Below are positions 1-11,965 of a DNA stretch of 64,000 bases, one piece after another (positions within the stretch are counted from its first letter, which is position 1; every line of letters begins with the position of its first letter). The position numbers and the translations under genes are program-made. The notes under the pieces were generated by a model. It was not told the DNA's origin. It worked only from the letters and a program-made list of their open reading frames with translations, and did no database searches. Source of the stretch: Chaetorhynchus papuensis (lineage: Eukaryota > Chordata > Aves > Passeriformes > Rhipiduridae). The stretch spans positions 296,331 to 360,330 of the forward strand of contig VWYX01000753.1 in the NCBI GenBank assembly GCA_013396525.1, given 5' to 3'.

Positions 1-1198
1 CAGGCCTTAATCCTAACACAACATCATATCTGCAGAAGCTAGAAAACTGCAGTTAACCTCCTCAGCCAGATCAGGGAACAGTCTCTTGCTATAAAATCTG
101 ACCTGTTCCAGTATCCAATTCACATAATCAAGTGAGCCCTACACTGAATATTTGATTGGCCCGGTGGTTGTTTCACAGATTGCTTGTCTAAATAGAAAGC
201 AAATGGAAATGATAAACTTAACTTAAGACTGCAACTTCCAGAAGTCAATAGAAGTGAAGCTTGATTTACTTGCTTGTGATTAAGCACACAAAACTACCTG
301 TTGCTAACGGCAGTCTTCAGATAAGCAACATCTTACACTACTGATTTTTAAAAGGCTTTGTTTTGTACTCAAAGATCCACTGGTCTGACTTAGGCTACAG
401 GACAGTTTTCCTGAGCCAGTAACAAGAAGGTTATGGTTTTAAAAGCAGCAGAGAGTTTTCAAAGAGACAAATGGAAACTTAACTGGATTCCAGCACATAG
501 CTCGCATTGGTACCCCCCAAAGTCTGTCACCAACAATGTCATTTACAATCAGAACTTCATTAAAATAGTGCCAGCCTATTACTGGTAAAACTAATCTCCC
601 AGGTCTGATTCAATAGAAAAGTCCACTAGTACTTTAGAGAAATAAAACAGGTCACTTAGGTTCTTAAACCTGGTCATTCTGCTGATTTGGACAACCAACA
701 GCCATGCACACAGCTGTACTGATCAGACTGTGGGAATGTGTGATTGCAAGTAAGGGAAGTTAGTTTTACCATTACCACACAAATGTAAAACCACTGTAGT
801 GTGCCACTGTACTCTTAGTTGTAGGCTGTGAATTGCTTCTACCACAGTCTAGGAAGAAGGCCAAGGGAGATAGGCCTCACCAGACTGGAGTCAGCCTTGT
901 TTTAAATGGGATTACAGTAAGGCTGGAACTTAAAACTATACATCCAGAGTGCTATAAAGGCATTAATGATGTAGTTGGAGCAACATCCCACCTCCCAGTA
1001 CGAAACAGAACAGCAAAACTATGTCTTTAATCAAAGATTAAAGTATTTTAAAAGCACTAGATAATATGCAACAGTTAATTTAACCATCCTATTGAAACTG
1101 GCCTTCTCAGTTTCGTTCTTTGCCAAAACCATAGCTTTGAATCACAGATAGGTATGCATATGAAAGCTAATTTGGTATTTTTGGTCGAGTTTTTGGTT

Positions 1199-1262
1199 CT
1201 TTTTTTTTCTGTTTTGGGTTTTTGTTGCTATTGTTGTTGGTTTGGTTTTTTTGGTTTTTTTT
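1199..1262. repeat. T/G-rich low-complexity tract
   Basis: About 64 bases consist almost only of T runs separated by G, from CTTTTTTTTTCTG to GGTTTTTTTTC. It is a low-complexity tract in intron 4, read as A/C-rich on the transcribed strand. The frames crossing it have extreme composition and are not genes. Confidence 0.85.
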
Positions 1263-2862
1263 CATTATACTCAAGTTCATTCTTTGAAAGCCGAAGGACC
1301 CTGCAAGCAGGAAACAGTTCTGGGCTAAGTGACTGCTTCTCCAAAGCCAGCACAGGGAATGACTCAGAATTTTGCTTGGCTGTAAAAACAGCATGGTGAA
1401 AAGCATATTTAAGGAGTGAATGCAATTGGGAATGGGTACATCTACAAATGACACATGCATATATCATTTTTCAGTGTCTTCATAAACATGATTTTTCAGA
1501 TATAAGATGCTAAGCAGTTTGCATCTCACTCTGATAAAATGAAACCCTGTAAGACAGGATAAACCAAAGGAGAGACTCCACTCTAGGAAAGAAATGTTTG
1601 TTTATGGAAAAGTTTCTGAAGAAAGAATTTGGAACGCTTTTAGCACTTCACATCACAGATACAGCAAAACATACTAAAAGTAAAAGCTAATTATTTAATT
1701 TTTGTAGAAATTGGTATTTGTCTCTTGAGAAGTCAGTACTTTAATCCCATGCAGTCATCCATCTACATGAGTGTTTCTAGCCAAACATCAGTTAAAACTG
1801 ATGCATCCGGTACTACAGGGTACTACTGCTATTATTCCAGCTGAATTTCAACCTTCTGCTCATGGCAGAAAATTAAATGAGTAGTAAACAGGTAAATATT
1901 TGAAAAGGGAACTACATCTTACTTAAGCATTTCTGTCCAGAAATAACTATGTAATGAGGGAATAAGATGCAATGAAGACCCTCTTAAAATTTCAGAGAAT
2001 AAAAGCATATTTCCCTTCTGTTTGTCATATTCAGGTATTACACAAAACAGAAATATAACTATTTCTTATTTCTTAAAATTGAAAAGATATCCAAACTCTC
2101 CCTACATATTGAAAATACAGTACTTGCTGTAATTACTATAAAAGTTTTGTAACTTGGGATCAGTTATACTTCAGTTGAAAAAAAAAAAGTAGCCCAACGA
2201 GTGAAACAGTTGGAGGCACTCAGTGCTCAAGGCTGATGCTTCCTAAAGATCATTTATTTCTGCACACTCCTGGCTCCCAATGTCTGCTTGAATTAATAGA
2301 AATGTCAAGAAGTGACACAAATCACAAGTAGTCTTTGTGATTTTTGTTCTGAAAGATACGTGCCAACTTTTCGGTTGCTCAGGCAGCTATTCTAATCTGA
2401 AGCTGAGTTAAGGCTGATTAGGATTGATTGATGTTGTAGATGCTTTAACCAGTAAGCATCTTTGTACCTGTTTTCAGTTTCCAGAGTTTTATTACAGCTT
2501 TAGTTTAAAGCATAAAGATACTCTCCTGATCTGCTTTTCTGGGATGCACTCATTTTCTGTTTAACTGAGATTACAACATAAAGGAAGCAGCTAACTATAG
2601 AACCTTATGAGAACCTCTCTTGTTTCTCATAACTAATCTCTAGATCTTCACCCATGACCAATTCCTAATTTTCCAGCTGGATAAGGAATCAGCTCAACTG
2701 ACAGGACTGGGTGGATCTTACCGTGTTAGAAAATAGGCATCACTGTGAAGACTGTAACTGGCCACGCAGTGCACCACTACAAGCACTCACTTGTCTTCTT
2801 GATGCCTCATGCTAAAACAACTCCTTTGTGGGGCCTAAAGGCTGAATTTATTGACGATTAGT

Positions 2863-3000
2863 GAATGTGCCAATGCATAAACACCCTTTAAATCCATAAT
2901 TTTTGTGACTCAGAGTTGAGTAGCTTGAATTCAAAGAGATCTCACTTCAAATTACTTTAAAATATATGGCTGATGGTAGTGTAGTAAAGACACTGGCAAG
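2863..3000 (+). repeat. unnamed repeat A, copy 1 (inverted partner at 13086-13225)
   Basis: About 138 bases match the reverse complement of 13086-13225. A perfect 20-base block lies at 2914-2933 and a 15-base block at 2938-2952, with GAATGTGCCAATG at 2863-2875 also shared. I do not recognise the family. The age suggested by the divergence fits an ancient dispersed element. Confidence 0.8.
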
Positions 3001-3907
3001 CTACCATGAATTTCAGCTTATGCTCAAAAGTTAAAAGTAACCTCTAGCGGTAAGTGAAAAACAGTAAAAATAGAGAATATATTGAACTGTCTGCAATGAA
3101 AGGAAGGTCAGGTCAGTACTTAGGTTCATGTATTGCATTTTATAAAATTGCCATTAATAAATACCATGTTTGCAACAGGTAACTAAAAAACACCACAATA
3201 CGTTTTAAGAGTCACTCTGCTGACAGCAGTGGACTGCTAAAAATGCCTCTTCCATGAAAAAAGGTATATTTGAGCCGGTACTGGTTCTTGTAACAATGTC
3301 CTTGTGCTCTTACAATCATTCTATTTTCACCTCAGCTCCTCATTCCAAATCCAAGCATCTTTGCCTCCAAAAATTCTTACCCGCTTCAGACATATTAGGT
3401 AGTGAGCCATGGCCACACATCTGAGACCTCTTTCACACAGTCCAATATAATGTCTCCTCTAAAATCCTTTATTTTTACATGTACACTTCAAATAGATTTC
3501 ACATGATTTTAAAATCTGAACAGTGATGTCTTGCATGTTTCACTGTATTTTACATTAAAAAATGAAAATAATTAAAGACATTTTTGATATTTCTGTTAGT
3601 ACTGGAGAGAAATACCGTCAGTAATGGATTTGTGTCAGCATTATTCCACTACTTTCTGATGCTATAGAAATACATGCTTTTTCTTTCCTTTGTATTGTTA
3701 ATATCTTAAGGAAACCTAGTTCTTATATGCAGTTCCACACCATAAATAAATGTTTTAAAATTCTGTATGTAAAAATGTAATTTTTGTCAAATATCCTCCT
3801 TTGTATCTACTAAGATAATACAAAAAGCTATAAAAATTATATTAAAAAATTGATTTTAAATTGAGGCACTGGTACAACACCTAAACATCTCGGTAATAAC
3901 GACTTTT

Positions 3908-4120
3908 ATAAGAATCGTGAGATTATTCCTATTGGAAGGGATGTCAGCAGACCTCTGACCAACCTTTGACAGATCTCAGTCCATTCTCTGTCTCCAAGCA
4001 GGGTTCCTCAGCCATTGCTGGCTGGGCCTGTGCTCCAGCTTAACTACCTTTGTAGCTTTGTAGCTCTCTGCTCAGCTTGCTTCAGTTGGCCAGTATCTTT
4101 CCTGCTTTAGGGGGCCCATA
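3908..4120 (-). mobile_element. possible old CR1-like fragment
   Basis: The start AAGAATCGTGAGATTATTCC and GGAAGGGATGTCAGCAGACC resembles the antisense 3' end of a CR1 subfamily. The following text around CAAGCAGGGTTCCTC and CCTGTGCTCCAGC is compatible but strongly diverged. I give moderate confidence because only the first 60 bases are clearly CR1-like. Confidence 0.5.
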
Positions 4121-6928
4121 GGTGCTTGAGTGGAAAACTCCTACACTTAAAAAAAGCAATGAAGAAAATAAAAGTCTGCCCTGATGAATATGAGATACAT
4201 AAATTATTTACAACCATAAGCATAGTTAAAAAAATCACTTTGGCACTTAAATTTGTCTTTGAGTTTATGGAACCTCAATATTTTGGCCTTTAAAAATACT
4301 GAGCCTGTTTCTGCTGGATCAAAATATCACCTATTTAAATATACAGTCAAATCCACCAGACTTTCACCTATGTCTAGCAAGATATCCTCACATTTATGAC
4401 AATTGAATGTTCTAATATCAGCATGATTGCCAGAGGAATGTCAACTGAATAGCATGTTGCTACCTGATAATGACTTCCTGCAGCCATTGACAAAAATTAA
4501 ATGAAAATAAACACATAAAACCATAAATATCTGTTTTAAAAATGGTTAACGTTAAAATGATCTTCTGAGGGGACTCTGTTACAATGACCAATACATCCAA
4601 CAATTGATGCCAATCATCATTACATTATATGAATACTGGGGAATTCCAATTACAATTGTTTATCCTGCTACTGTGGAATGGATGACTTCTGACTAAATTA
4701 AAACATGAGATGTGCTTTCCCATGGCTGTACTCAGAATGAAGTGTTGTCTCAGACAAAGAAAATCAGATCTGATGGGTTACATTCAAATACCAGGTAATT
4801 TAGTGTACTTAGCATATTTATTTGCCTTATCTGGAAATTCCACAAGATGTCATAGCATAAATAGATTCAGAATCTGTTACGTACATTTCAATGGATTTTG
4901 AATTCCTTGTTCTGAACAGGGCTGAATCTGAGGAAACATTCATGTTTCAACTCTGAATAGCTGAATGATTAGAATCTCAAAAGATTATATATTGAGCTCT
5001 GTTTCTTGAGATGTCCTAGCTGATCTACTAGTAAAACTACTCAACTCACCTGGCTGTCACTGAAATTCTGTTCCTTTTACAGACAGAGAGAATATTTTTA
5101 AAGAGAGCTTTCTGAGAAATCATATAGGGAATTTGAGAAGTTAAAATATTAACATTAATAAGAAGGTGGTGGAGAAAAGATTTTGAAAGATGACAAAACA
5201 TCTCACTGAAGAGTGTCTGTGTGAGAAGCTAGAGGATGTATATTGTCTTGATCACACTTCCTCAAAAATACTTTTCAACAGGACAAGACACAGAGTAAAG
5301 CAACATATGCTATCAGAAGAATAAATTTAACTTCTGTATGAGGAGAGGATAAATAGAGTAGCTTGAAAAAGCGAGAACTAGGTGGGGAGATGACAAAACG
5401 CTCCAAAATTAGGAAGTGTGTGAAGGTGGCAAATAGGAATTTAATTTCTACTTTAACATAATCACTGTAACATAAAAAGCTATGGACTCAGTAAAATAAC
5501 TTATTAGTAGGTCTGAAATAAACAGATGAAAGTACTTTTTACACAATATAACACTGAACTGGGAATTCATGGCAGTAGGATGGTTTGGATGCAATTGGCC
5601 AACTGACTAAACAAACCCACAACTCGTCAATGTTCACAAACCCAGTGGTGCTGATGAAGCTCCTTCTCAAAGGTTTGCTAAGCTGCTGGCCATGGGAGCA
5701 TATATCCCAGGGTAATCTTTCCTCTGTTTCTGACTTTTTGTCTAAGTTTCTGTGTTGGCACCTGGCACTGGTAAGACTACAGGCTAGAAAGGGATCTCTT
5801 AAATAGCCACTTTTATGTTCTTGGACCCAATATCTGTTTTCTAAATAAGGTGTTAGGGCACCTAACCTATCTTCCTCAAACTCAAAGAACAAATCCTTTT
5901 ATTGTGCTTTCTTGTCTTCAGTGGGATTAATCACACCAATGATACAAACAACCCTACCACCGATCCTCTTAATTTATGTGAATGTTTCAATTAAAAATGC
6001 ACTTTTTGGCTTTTTCTTACTGAGATATGCATTGCGCAGAATGCTGCACAAGGAATCTGAAGTATAAAAGAATTAAATTGTGAACAACAACACAGAACAT
6101 GTGACAGCCAGCACAAAAACACTGCTGAGTGTTTGCACAGGATCTACTTGACAGTTTTCAGTGTACAAAATTTTCAAAGAGCATACATAAAAAAACCTGT
6201 TTCATTAAAACGAATAATGCACTTTTTGAAGAGCTGAAACTCCATCAGAGCTCTACCCAAAACGTCAGGATTCTGTCCTGATCTGATCTGCCTCTTTAGT
6301 AGTTAGAAATATTCTCTGTGATATACTGCACTACAGGACAAGGGTTGTAAGTAAAGGCTACTTACTTATGTCTCTAGTGAAACTTGCTAAGAATGTATTT
6401 TTTAAATTATTTAAGCCTTAGGAATCCAATTACACGACAAAGAGACCTGAACCTTTGCCAGTAAATATGGTTAGTCTTCTGCTGCATAGAGACTGAAACA
6501 TCTACCCTTGCTTCAGAGTCATGGAAGTCATCAACTGACACTCCAGCACAGAACATGCCTCTGCTAAAAAGTGTTGCTCGCTCAACTCATGCACAAAACC
6601 ATTTTCAAGAATGAAACACAGCCTAATTTTAGAAGAAATAATATCTAAATAATTTGAGATCACAGTTACAGTAGATGTGCACATAGACACATAGCAAAGG
6701 TGCAGCACAACAGACCTAGAGTATATTTTACAGGCTTAGAAAGTCAAGAGAGAAAATTCTGGAGAAAAGGTTTTCCTTTCTGACAGACCAGCTCCTTACT
6801 GAAATATGACGGAAAGAGACAGATCTTCCAGTGAGGTGTTCCATGTCTATCTTATTTCTGTGACATACTTGACAATAACATGTGCCTACTGTACAGAAAA
6901 TGGGGCAAAATATAGAATTCTATGAATT

Positions 6929-7600
6929 AAAGAATCACAGAATTTATTAAATTGTGAGGGACCTTTAAAGATCAATTAGTCCACTCCCCCTGTCCTGGGA
7001 ATGGACATATTTCACTAGATGAGGTTGCTGAAAGCCCCATCCAACCTGGCCTTGAGCAATTCCAGTGATGGGACATCTGCAACCTCCCTGAACAACTTGT
7101 TCCAGTGTCTCAACACCCTCACGATAAAACATTTCTGCCTTCTGTCTAATCCAAACCTACCTTCTTTCAGTTCAAAACCACTGTCCTTTGTCCCATCACT
7201 ACAGACCTTGGTAAAAAGTCTCTCCCTCTCCAGCTTTCTTGTAGGCTCCCTTCAGGTACTGGAAGGACACAATAAGCTCTCCCTGGAGCGTTCTCTTCTC
7301 CAGGTTCATCAAGCCCAGCTCTCTCTACCCTTCTTTAGAGGAGGGATGCTCCAGCCCTCTGATCATTTCTGTGTCCCTGCTCTATATCCACTCCAGCAGG
7401 TCCCTGTCTTTTTTCCTGCTGAAGACTCCAGAGCCAGGTGCAGGATTCCAGGTGAGGTCTAAGCAGAGCAAAATTGGGCCAAATGAACGCCCTCGACTTG
7501 CTGGCCACACTCCTTTTGATGTGGCCCAGGATACAATTGGCTTTCCGGGCTGTGAGTGTGTATTTCCAGCTCATATACATATAAAGACATGTTAATCTTT
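6929..7600 (-). mobile_element. CR1 LINE 3' fragment, antisense
   Basis: The plus strand starts with AGAATCACAGAATT, the reverse complement of the CR1 3' tail. It continues with the familiar antisense CR1 text (phrases such as CAACCTGGCCTTGAGCAATT and CTCCCTGAACAACTTGTTCC), then the CTCTCCCTCTCCAGC and GGTGCAGGATTCCAGGTGAG blocks. About 670 bases are preserved, covering the 3' UTR and the end of the reverse-transcriptase frame region. Divergence and small indels show an old, inactive copy. The 147-residue and 98-residue frames inside it are by-products of the repeat. The family is known; subfamily assignment needs a repeat library. Confidence 0.92.
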
Positions 7601-8081
7601 CCTTCAGGTTACGAAATTCTAATCTGCTCAAAAAACCTTTTTTAATTTTTTTAAATCAATTCGCAGCCATAAACGAGAATCCACTAGTGATAAACAAGAT
7701 TATGACAATTCTTCATTTACTCTCCATACAGACATTATAAATTAATGAATTACCTTCATAATTATAAAATGAAAGTCAATGTGTCAGTGTGCAAGTATAA
7801 ATCAATCTACTTTTGATTAATACAGACTGAACCTGCATCAAGTAAACTATTTTTCATTGTACATTTGTTAAAAACTGCTAGCACTACTGGGCTTTTTTTT
7901 TTCCCCTTACAATTCCAACAGTTAAGATGACTATTTATTATTTTGTATTTTACCTTGTTCCATGAAACCATATAAAGGACTAAGATAAAACCTTAAAAAT
8001 GTTGGAGAACACTTGAACAGTGTGACTGGTAGATGTACAAATGGTGATCAAGAAGCATATATATGACTCTGAGTATTTGAA

Positions 8082-8106
8082 ATCTCCTATCTGAAAGATA
8101 GGAGAT
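8082..8106. repeat. perfect hairpin, 11-bp stem, 3-base loop
   Basis: ATCTCCTATCT (8082-8092) pairs exactly with AGATAGGAGAT (8096-8106) around GAA. It has no further sequence support as an RNA gene. Confidence 0.9.
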
Positions 8107-8360
8107 GTTTTTAGATGGTACATACACAGTCAAATCTAAGCTAAATACAATGTCTGTAGCAACATACAGTAGCAATGACAAAACAAAAAAGAGAAAGCAT
8201 CTGATAAATTAGGAAGAAATAGAACCATCAAGTTGAATACCAAATCTAAACAAATATCTGCCATAATTGTACAGTCCTCCTTTCCCCTGTGTTTCATTCT
8301 TTCTGCATGAAATCTCAAAAGATAAACTACTTACCTATGTCTAGAGCTATACAGCACAGC

Positions 8361-8520
8361 TACAAAAGAAAAAACCTTGGTAGGAAAAGTTGTGTGGGAC
8401 TGCCATTCTGGAAAGCACACTGGGCCCAATTCTAAGAAAACACGTATGGAGTAGGTAAAAAGAAAGCAATTGTATTTCAAATAAATAGGGCTACAACTGG
8501 TTTCAGAGGGAGTCAAATGG
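8361..8520 (+). repeat. unnamed repeat B, copy 1 (direct partner at 10461-10625)
   Basis: About 160 bases are similar to 10461-10625 in direct orientation. CTTGGTAGGAAAAGTTGTGT (8376-8395) is identical, and the block around TGGAAAGC, GGGCCCAAT and GAGTCAA is shared in order. By eye roughly three quarters of positions agree. I do not recognise the family. Confidence 0.75.
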
Positions 8521-8974
8521 CCTTTTCTCGTATAGGTCGTAAATATTACTTATTCTCTTCTCTAAAAAGGATACTGATATTAGTTTGGATTAAACAGAAG
8601 CAATGAAGCAATGAGAGGATTCGTAATCAGATAGAAGATGGCACAACAATATTTTATTGGTTATGAAAACTAAATTATCTACTCAGTAAAATAAGACTAC
8701 CTACCACTCTTCTACGCACAGAAGTGTATTTACCTGTATGTAAATGTGGGGGAAGTAAGCTTGGAAGAAGGTAAAAAAACCAACCCAAATGTGTAGTGTA
8801 CAGAAAAACTCCAGCATTTCCTATCAGCAACATGAGAAGGCAGTCACAGGAAAGAGATATTTTCAGGTTTTAGGACATTTATAGCCTAAGCTTATATTTT
8901 GGCTCAGGTTCATGCTGGGTCTGTTTTAGAAGCAGACTCCTCCACTGAAGAAGAAGCTTAGCTGTGAGTGATAA

Positions 8975-9440
8975 ATGCTAGAAAGAATTCCTTTGCTCTC
9001 CACTCATGTTCTAAGGCCCCTTTTCCACTTAGGGATGGCACAAGAGTGCTGCTGTTCCCTACTACTGGAACATTTCATTGACCTAGGGGTTGATCCAGAC
9101 TGGCTGGAGCAATGGCTGGTTGGCTTCCTTGGCAGGGATCTGTGGCATCAGGAAGGTTGATATCAGCAGCCATCCTCAAGCTGAACAACAGCAACACAAG
9201 CCGACTCTGTGACCTCTTCTATTGCTGGAGCTACACTGAGAAATCTGAACCCAAGAGCATACGCCACCTGGCCCACAGGGGCAACTCTAACAGGCAGAGA
9301 TCAAGCAGGATGATAAATAAACAGCCTACTTTCTATCAGCCACACTCCCTTCCTGAAAGAGCCCTTTCTGTACTTCTCAGAGTAGCTATTCAAGCCTCAA
9401 AAAGACTATTGAAGCAGTCCCTTGGCAGGAAACCTTGATA
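8975..9440 (+). other. GC-richer patch of unknown origin
   Basis: This 465-base block in intron 4 is distinctly richer in G and C than its surroundings and has overlapping open frames of 61 and 108 codons. The frames have no start context, splice signals or motif I recognise. It could be an unrecognised transposon scrap. I do not call a gene. Confidence 0.35.
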
Positions 9441-10007
9441 ATGGCTCAGATCAGCAAAGGTACTGCAGCCAAGAAATGAATTTGACCCATGTTCTGCACA
9501 GCAACTTGGTTACACAAAACCAATACCATTGGGTATGTATAACCAAATGTTCGTGTTAATCTTGTACTTCTGTCCTTTGTCAAACTGTGTCCTGGGGTTC
9601 TGACTTTTTCTGGGAATTGGTGAGGGCATAAAAAAAATGACATCATATTTCATTAAAAATTACCACCAAAAAAAAGTCTATCTCCCATGCCAAAGATAGG
9701 CAAATGGAGTGAAAGAGGAATTTGGTTTGTAAAACAGTGCAATGATTGGATAAAACTCTTCAACTATATTGGTGAAAAACTGTCTGGGAAAGCCATGTCA
9801 AATTAAAACCATGAAAAAAAATCTTCTGTTGAAACAAAGATAAAACAAATTCAGTTAAAGGATAGTAGACTAAAAAAGAATTATGCAATCTTACTGCAAA
9901 ATTGTAACAATAATGTGTATCAGACTGACTGGGGACATTGCTAAGTGCTTTGAAACACACAGGTAGCTTTGGATTAAATTAATAAAATACGGATTTCAAA
10001 AACTTAC

Positions 10008-10074
10008 ATTAATTCTTAATATTTTATGAAATAAAATTCATAATATAAAATATTAATTCTTCATATTTTATGAA
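10008..10074 (+). repeat. two copies of a 23-bp AT-rich unit
   Basis: ATTAATTCTTAATATTTTAT at 10008 recurs at 10052 with one change, a 44-base period. Between them lies an imperfect reverse complement (TTCATAATATAAAATATT), so the stretch can also fold as a hairpin. Confidence 0.8.
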
Positions 10075-10348
10075 GGCATTACTACAACTTATAATTGATT
10101 AGCATTTTTCTTATGAAAATTTCAACAGAATATTACTGGAGAAGTGTAATTAAAATTAATAACTTGTCCTAATTCTAGCTTTCACCATTAGATCTAGTCT
10201 TTCCTACTGCATGAATATCTGTTCTTATGCTAATGGCCAGTAAATGTATTTCTGTAACAGAAAAAAAATTCCTATCTAACTAATTTTCTCTCTTTTCAAA
10301 ACAATGCAAATACAGCCATGCTCAGAAGAAAAATCTAATACATGAACA

Positions 10349-10408
10349 GAGGCTCCAGTTTCACCTGCCATGACTGCCATGAAGAGGAGGTCAACACCAG
10401 AGAGCCAG
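10349..10408 (+). repeat. short fragment related to the 11.55 kb LTR-like element
   Basis: The blocks GAGGCTCCAG, CCTGCCATGACTGC, GAGGT and CCAGAGAGCCA occur in the same order here and at 11550-11616, inside the LTR-like element. About 60 bases match with small gaps. It is either a scrap of the same repeat family or part of a fragmented older insertion. Confidence 0.55.
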
Positions 10409-10460
10409 GTCTGTATTCTTGAGACACCATTTTCTAGAAACTTACATCACCTGTTAAATC

Positions 10461-10625
10461 TACCCTAAAAAAGAAAAAGCTTGGTAGGAAAAGTTGTGTT
10501 GAATTTCCATTATGGAAAGCGTATTGGGCCCAATCCTAACAAAACAGTTATAAATGTAGGCAAAAGAAAACAATTCCATTTTAAGTAGAGCTACAAATGG
10601 AAGTAGGTTTTAGAGTCAATTGCTT
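10461..10625 (+). repeat. unnamed repeat B, copy 2
   Basis: This is the partner of 8361-8520 with the identical 20-mer at 10480-10499. It lies 50 bases after the LTR-related fragment at 10349-10408, so the two may belong to one degraded insertion. Confidence 0.75.
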
Positions 10626-11146
10626 TTAGGGGGGATCAGCTTGGGTTTTTTTTGGTTTCTGCTATGGAATATTACATTATGTGTCCCTGAAACAGGGCAA
10701 AATTTATACATATGATCCCAGGATGAGGACTCTGCGCTCATCTGAAAGCATTTCATTAATGGCACTGATACTGAAACTAATGTTGAAAAGTGCAGCCTGT
10801 AAATTTGGGAATATGTTCAGTATGCTCTTTGCTCATTGAACTATAAACAGCTTTAAACTGCTTTCAGCTTGTGCCCAACTGCCCTTTACAGGTGAAGTCA
10901 ATAATGCCTAACATCAGGTCTGGATACAGTAAACCAACATGTTCAGTGCTACGCTACTTGTTAGACTAACTTCAGTTTTATAGAAGAAAATCTGGTCTCT
11001 TTTGATTTAATCAATACAATCTGAAGTCTCCTGTTTAGAGATTATTACAGAAAATACGCATTACAGGCCTTTAAATTTGATCAGTGCAATGAACCAGAGC
11101 AGATTAATCAGATATAAAAGCGATTGATTTTACTATCTGTCTGGGA

Positions 11147-11181
11147 GTGATTTATGGTGATAGTCTATCACCATAAATCAC
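11147..11181. repeat. perfect palindrome, 17-bp arms, 1-base spacer
   Basis: The left arm GTGATTTATGGTGATAG (11147-11163) and right arm CTATCACCATAAATCAC (11165-11181) are exact reverse complements around one T. It lies just left of the LTR-like block that begins near 11230. Confidence 0.95.
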
Positions 11182-11229
11182 CATGATCCTGTGCTTTATG
11201 CCAAAAATGGTTGCTGTAATGGTTGCTTT

Positions 11230-11965
11230 AAGGTCCAGGACACTGTGTGTGTGTGGGGCCAGGGAGCACAGAGCTTTGGGGTTCTTGGTGGGCATTTTTG
11301 AAGACTCACTGCTCAGGCATTCCATGGTGCTGGGAAGTTCCGTTTTGCTTGGCTGGCTTGGTTTTGTTGGCCCAGGCAAAGAGCTTTTCCCTTCCCTGGC
11401 TTGGAGAAGCTGCAGTAGAAATCTTTCAGCTGCCACGAGGTGAACTCAACAGCTGCAGGTCTGAGACCGGAGGAGTGGGACTGGTGGGAGCAGGGCTGCT
11501 CCATTCCAGCCCCAAGCCTCAGGGAGCCAAGGGAAGGAAAGCACACCAAGAGGCTCCAGACCAGTTTTTTTGCCTGCCATGACTGCTGTGGAGTGGAGGT
11601 TGATGCCAGAGAGCCACCAAGTTTTTGCCTACTGCTGGAACTCCTCCGTGGAAGCTCCACTTCCCTCAGAGGGAAAGCTGGTGCCATCTCACACCACATA
11701 TCGGGAAGCAGTATTTCTCCAACATTTCCCCCAGTCTCCAATCATTTATGGGTTTTAATTCCTGTGTGTGTGGCGGGATTTGAGTTCTGACAGTTCGGTG
11801 TTGTTTCTTCCTTGCCTTGTGGACATTTTGTTATTAATAAACGGCTGGGGTTTTTTTCCACTTTCCTCTATTAGTATTCATTTTCTACTGGTGCAGGGGG
11901 GTTGTTGAAACCCTTTAGAGGAGACTGTCATTACAGAGTGTCCTCTCTTAAATTTGTCTCAAAAC
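11230..11965 (+). mobile_element. LTR-like element, probable solo LTR (ends uncertain)
   Basis: A GC-richer block of about 700 bases in intron 4 ends with a polyadenylation signal AATAAA (11836-11841), a T run, CACTTTCCTC, GGTTGTTGAAACC and TTTGTCTCAAAACTGAGAC. The same order of blocks occurs near 62098-62250, showing a shared repeat family. This layout fits an avian endogenous-retroviral LTR. No gag, pol or env reading frame accompanies it, so it would be a solo LTR. Terminal TG/CA bases and a target-site duplication were not established. The antisense and sense frames of 110-140 residues here are incidental. Confidence 0.6.

Noticed and set aside
5539..5892. 117-codon minus-strand frame in intron 4
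   Set aside because: No splice signals, no motif and no relation to ST8SIA4 exon 5; taken as a chance frame or repeat residue.
7019..7462. 147-codon frame
   Set aside because: It lies wholly within an antisense CR1 fragment; there is no host gene.
8082..8106. Possible microRNA hairpin
   Set aside because: The stem is only 11 bp and the flanks do not extend the pairing.
11313..11741. 142-codon minus-strand frame
   Set aside because: It is inside the LTR-like element, has biased composition and no domain.
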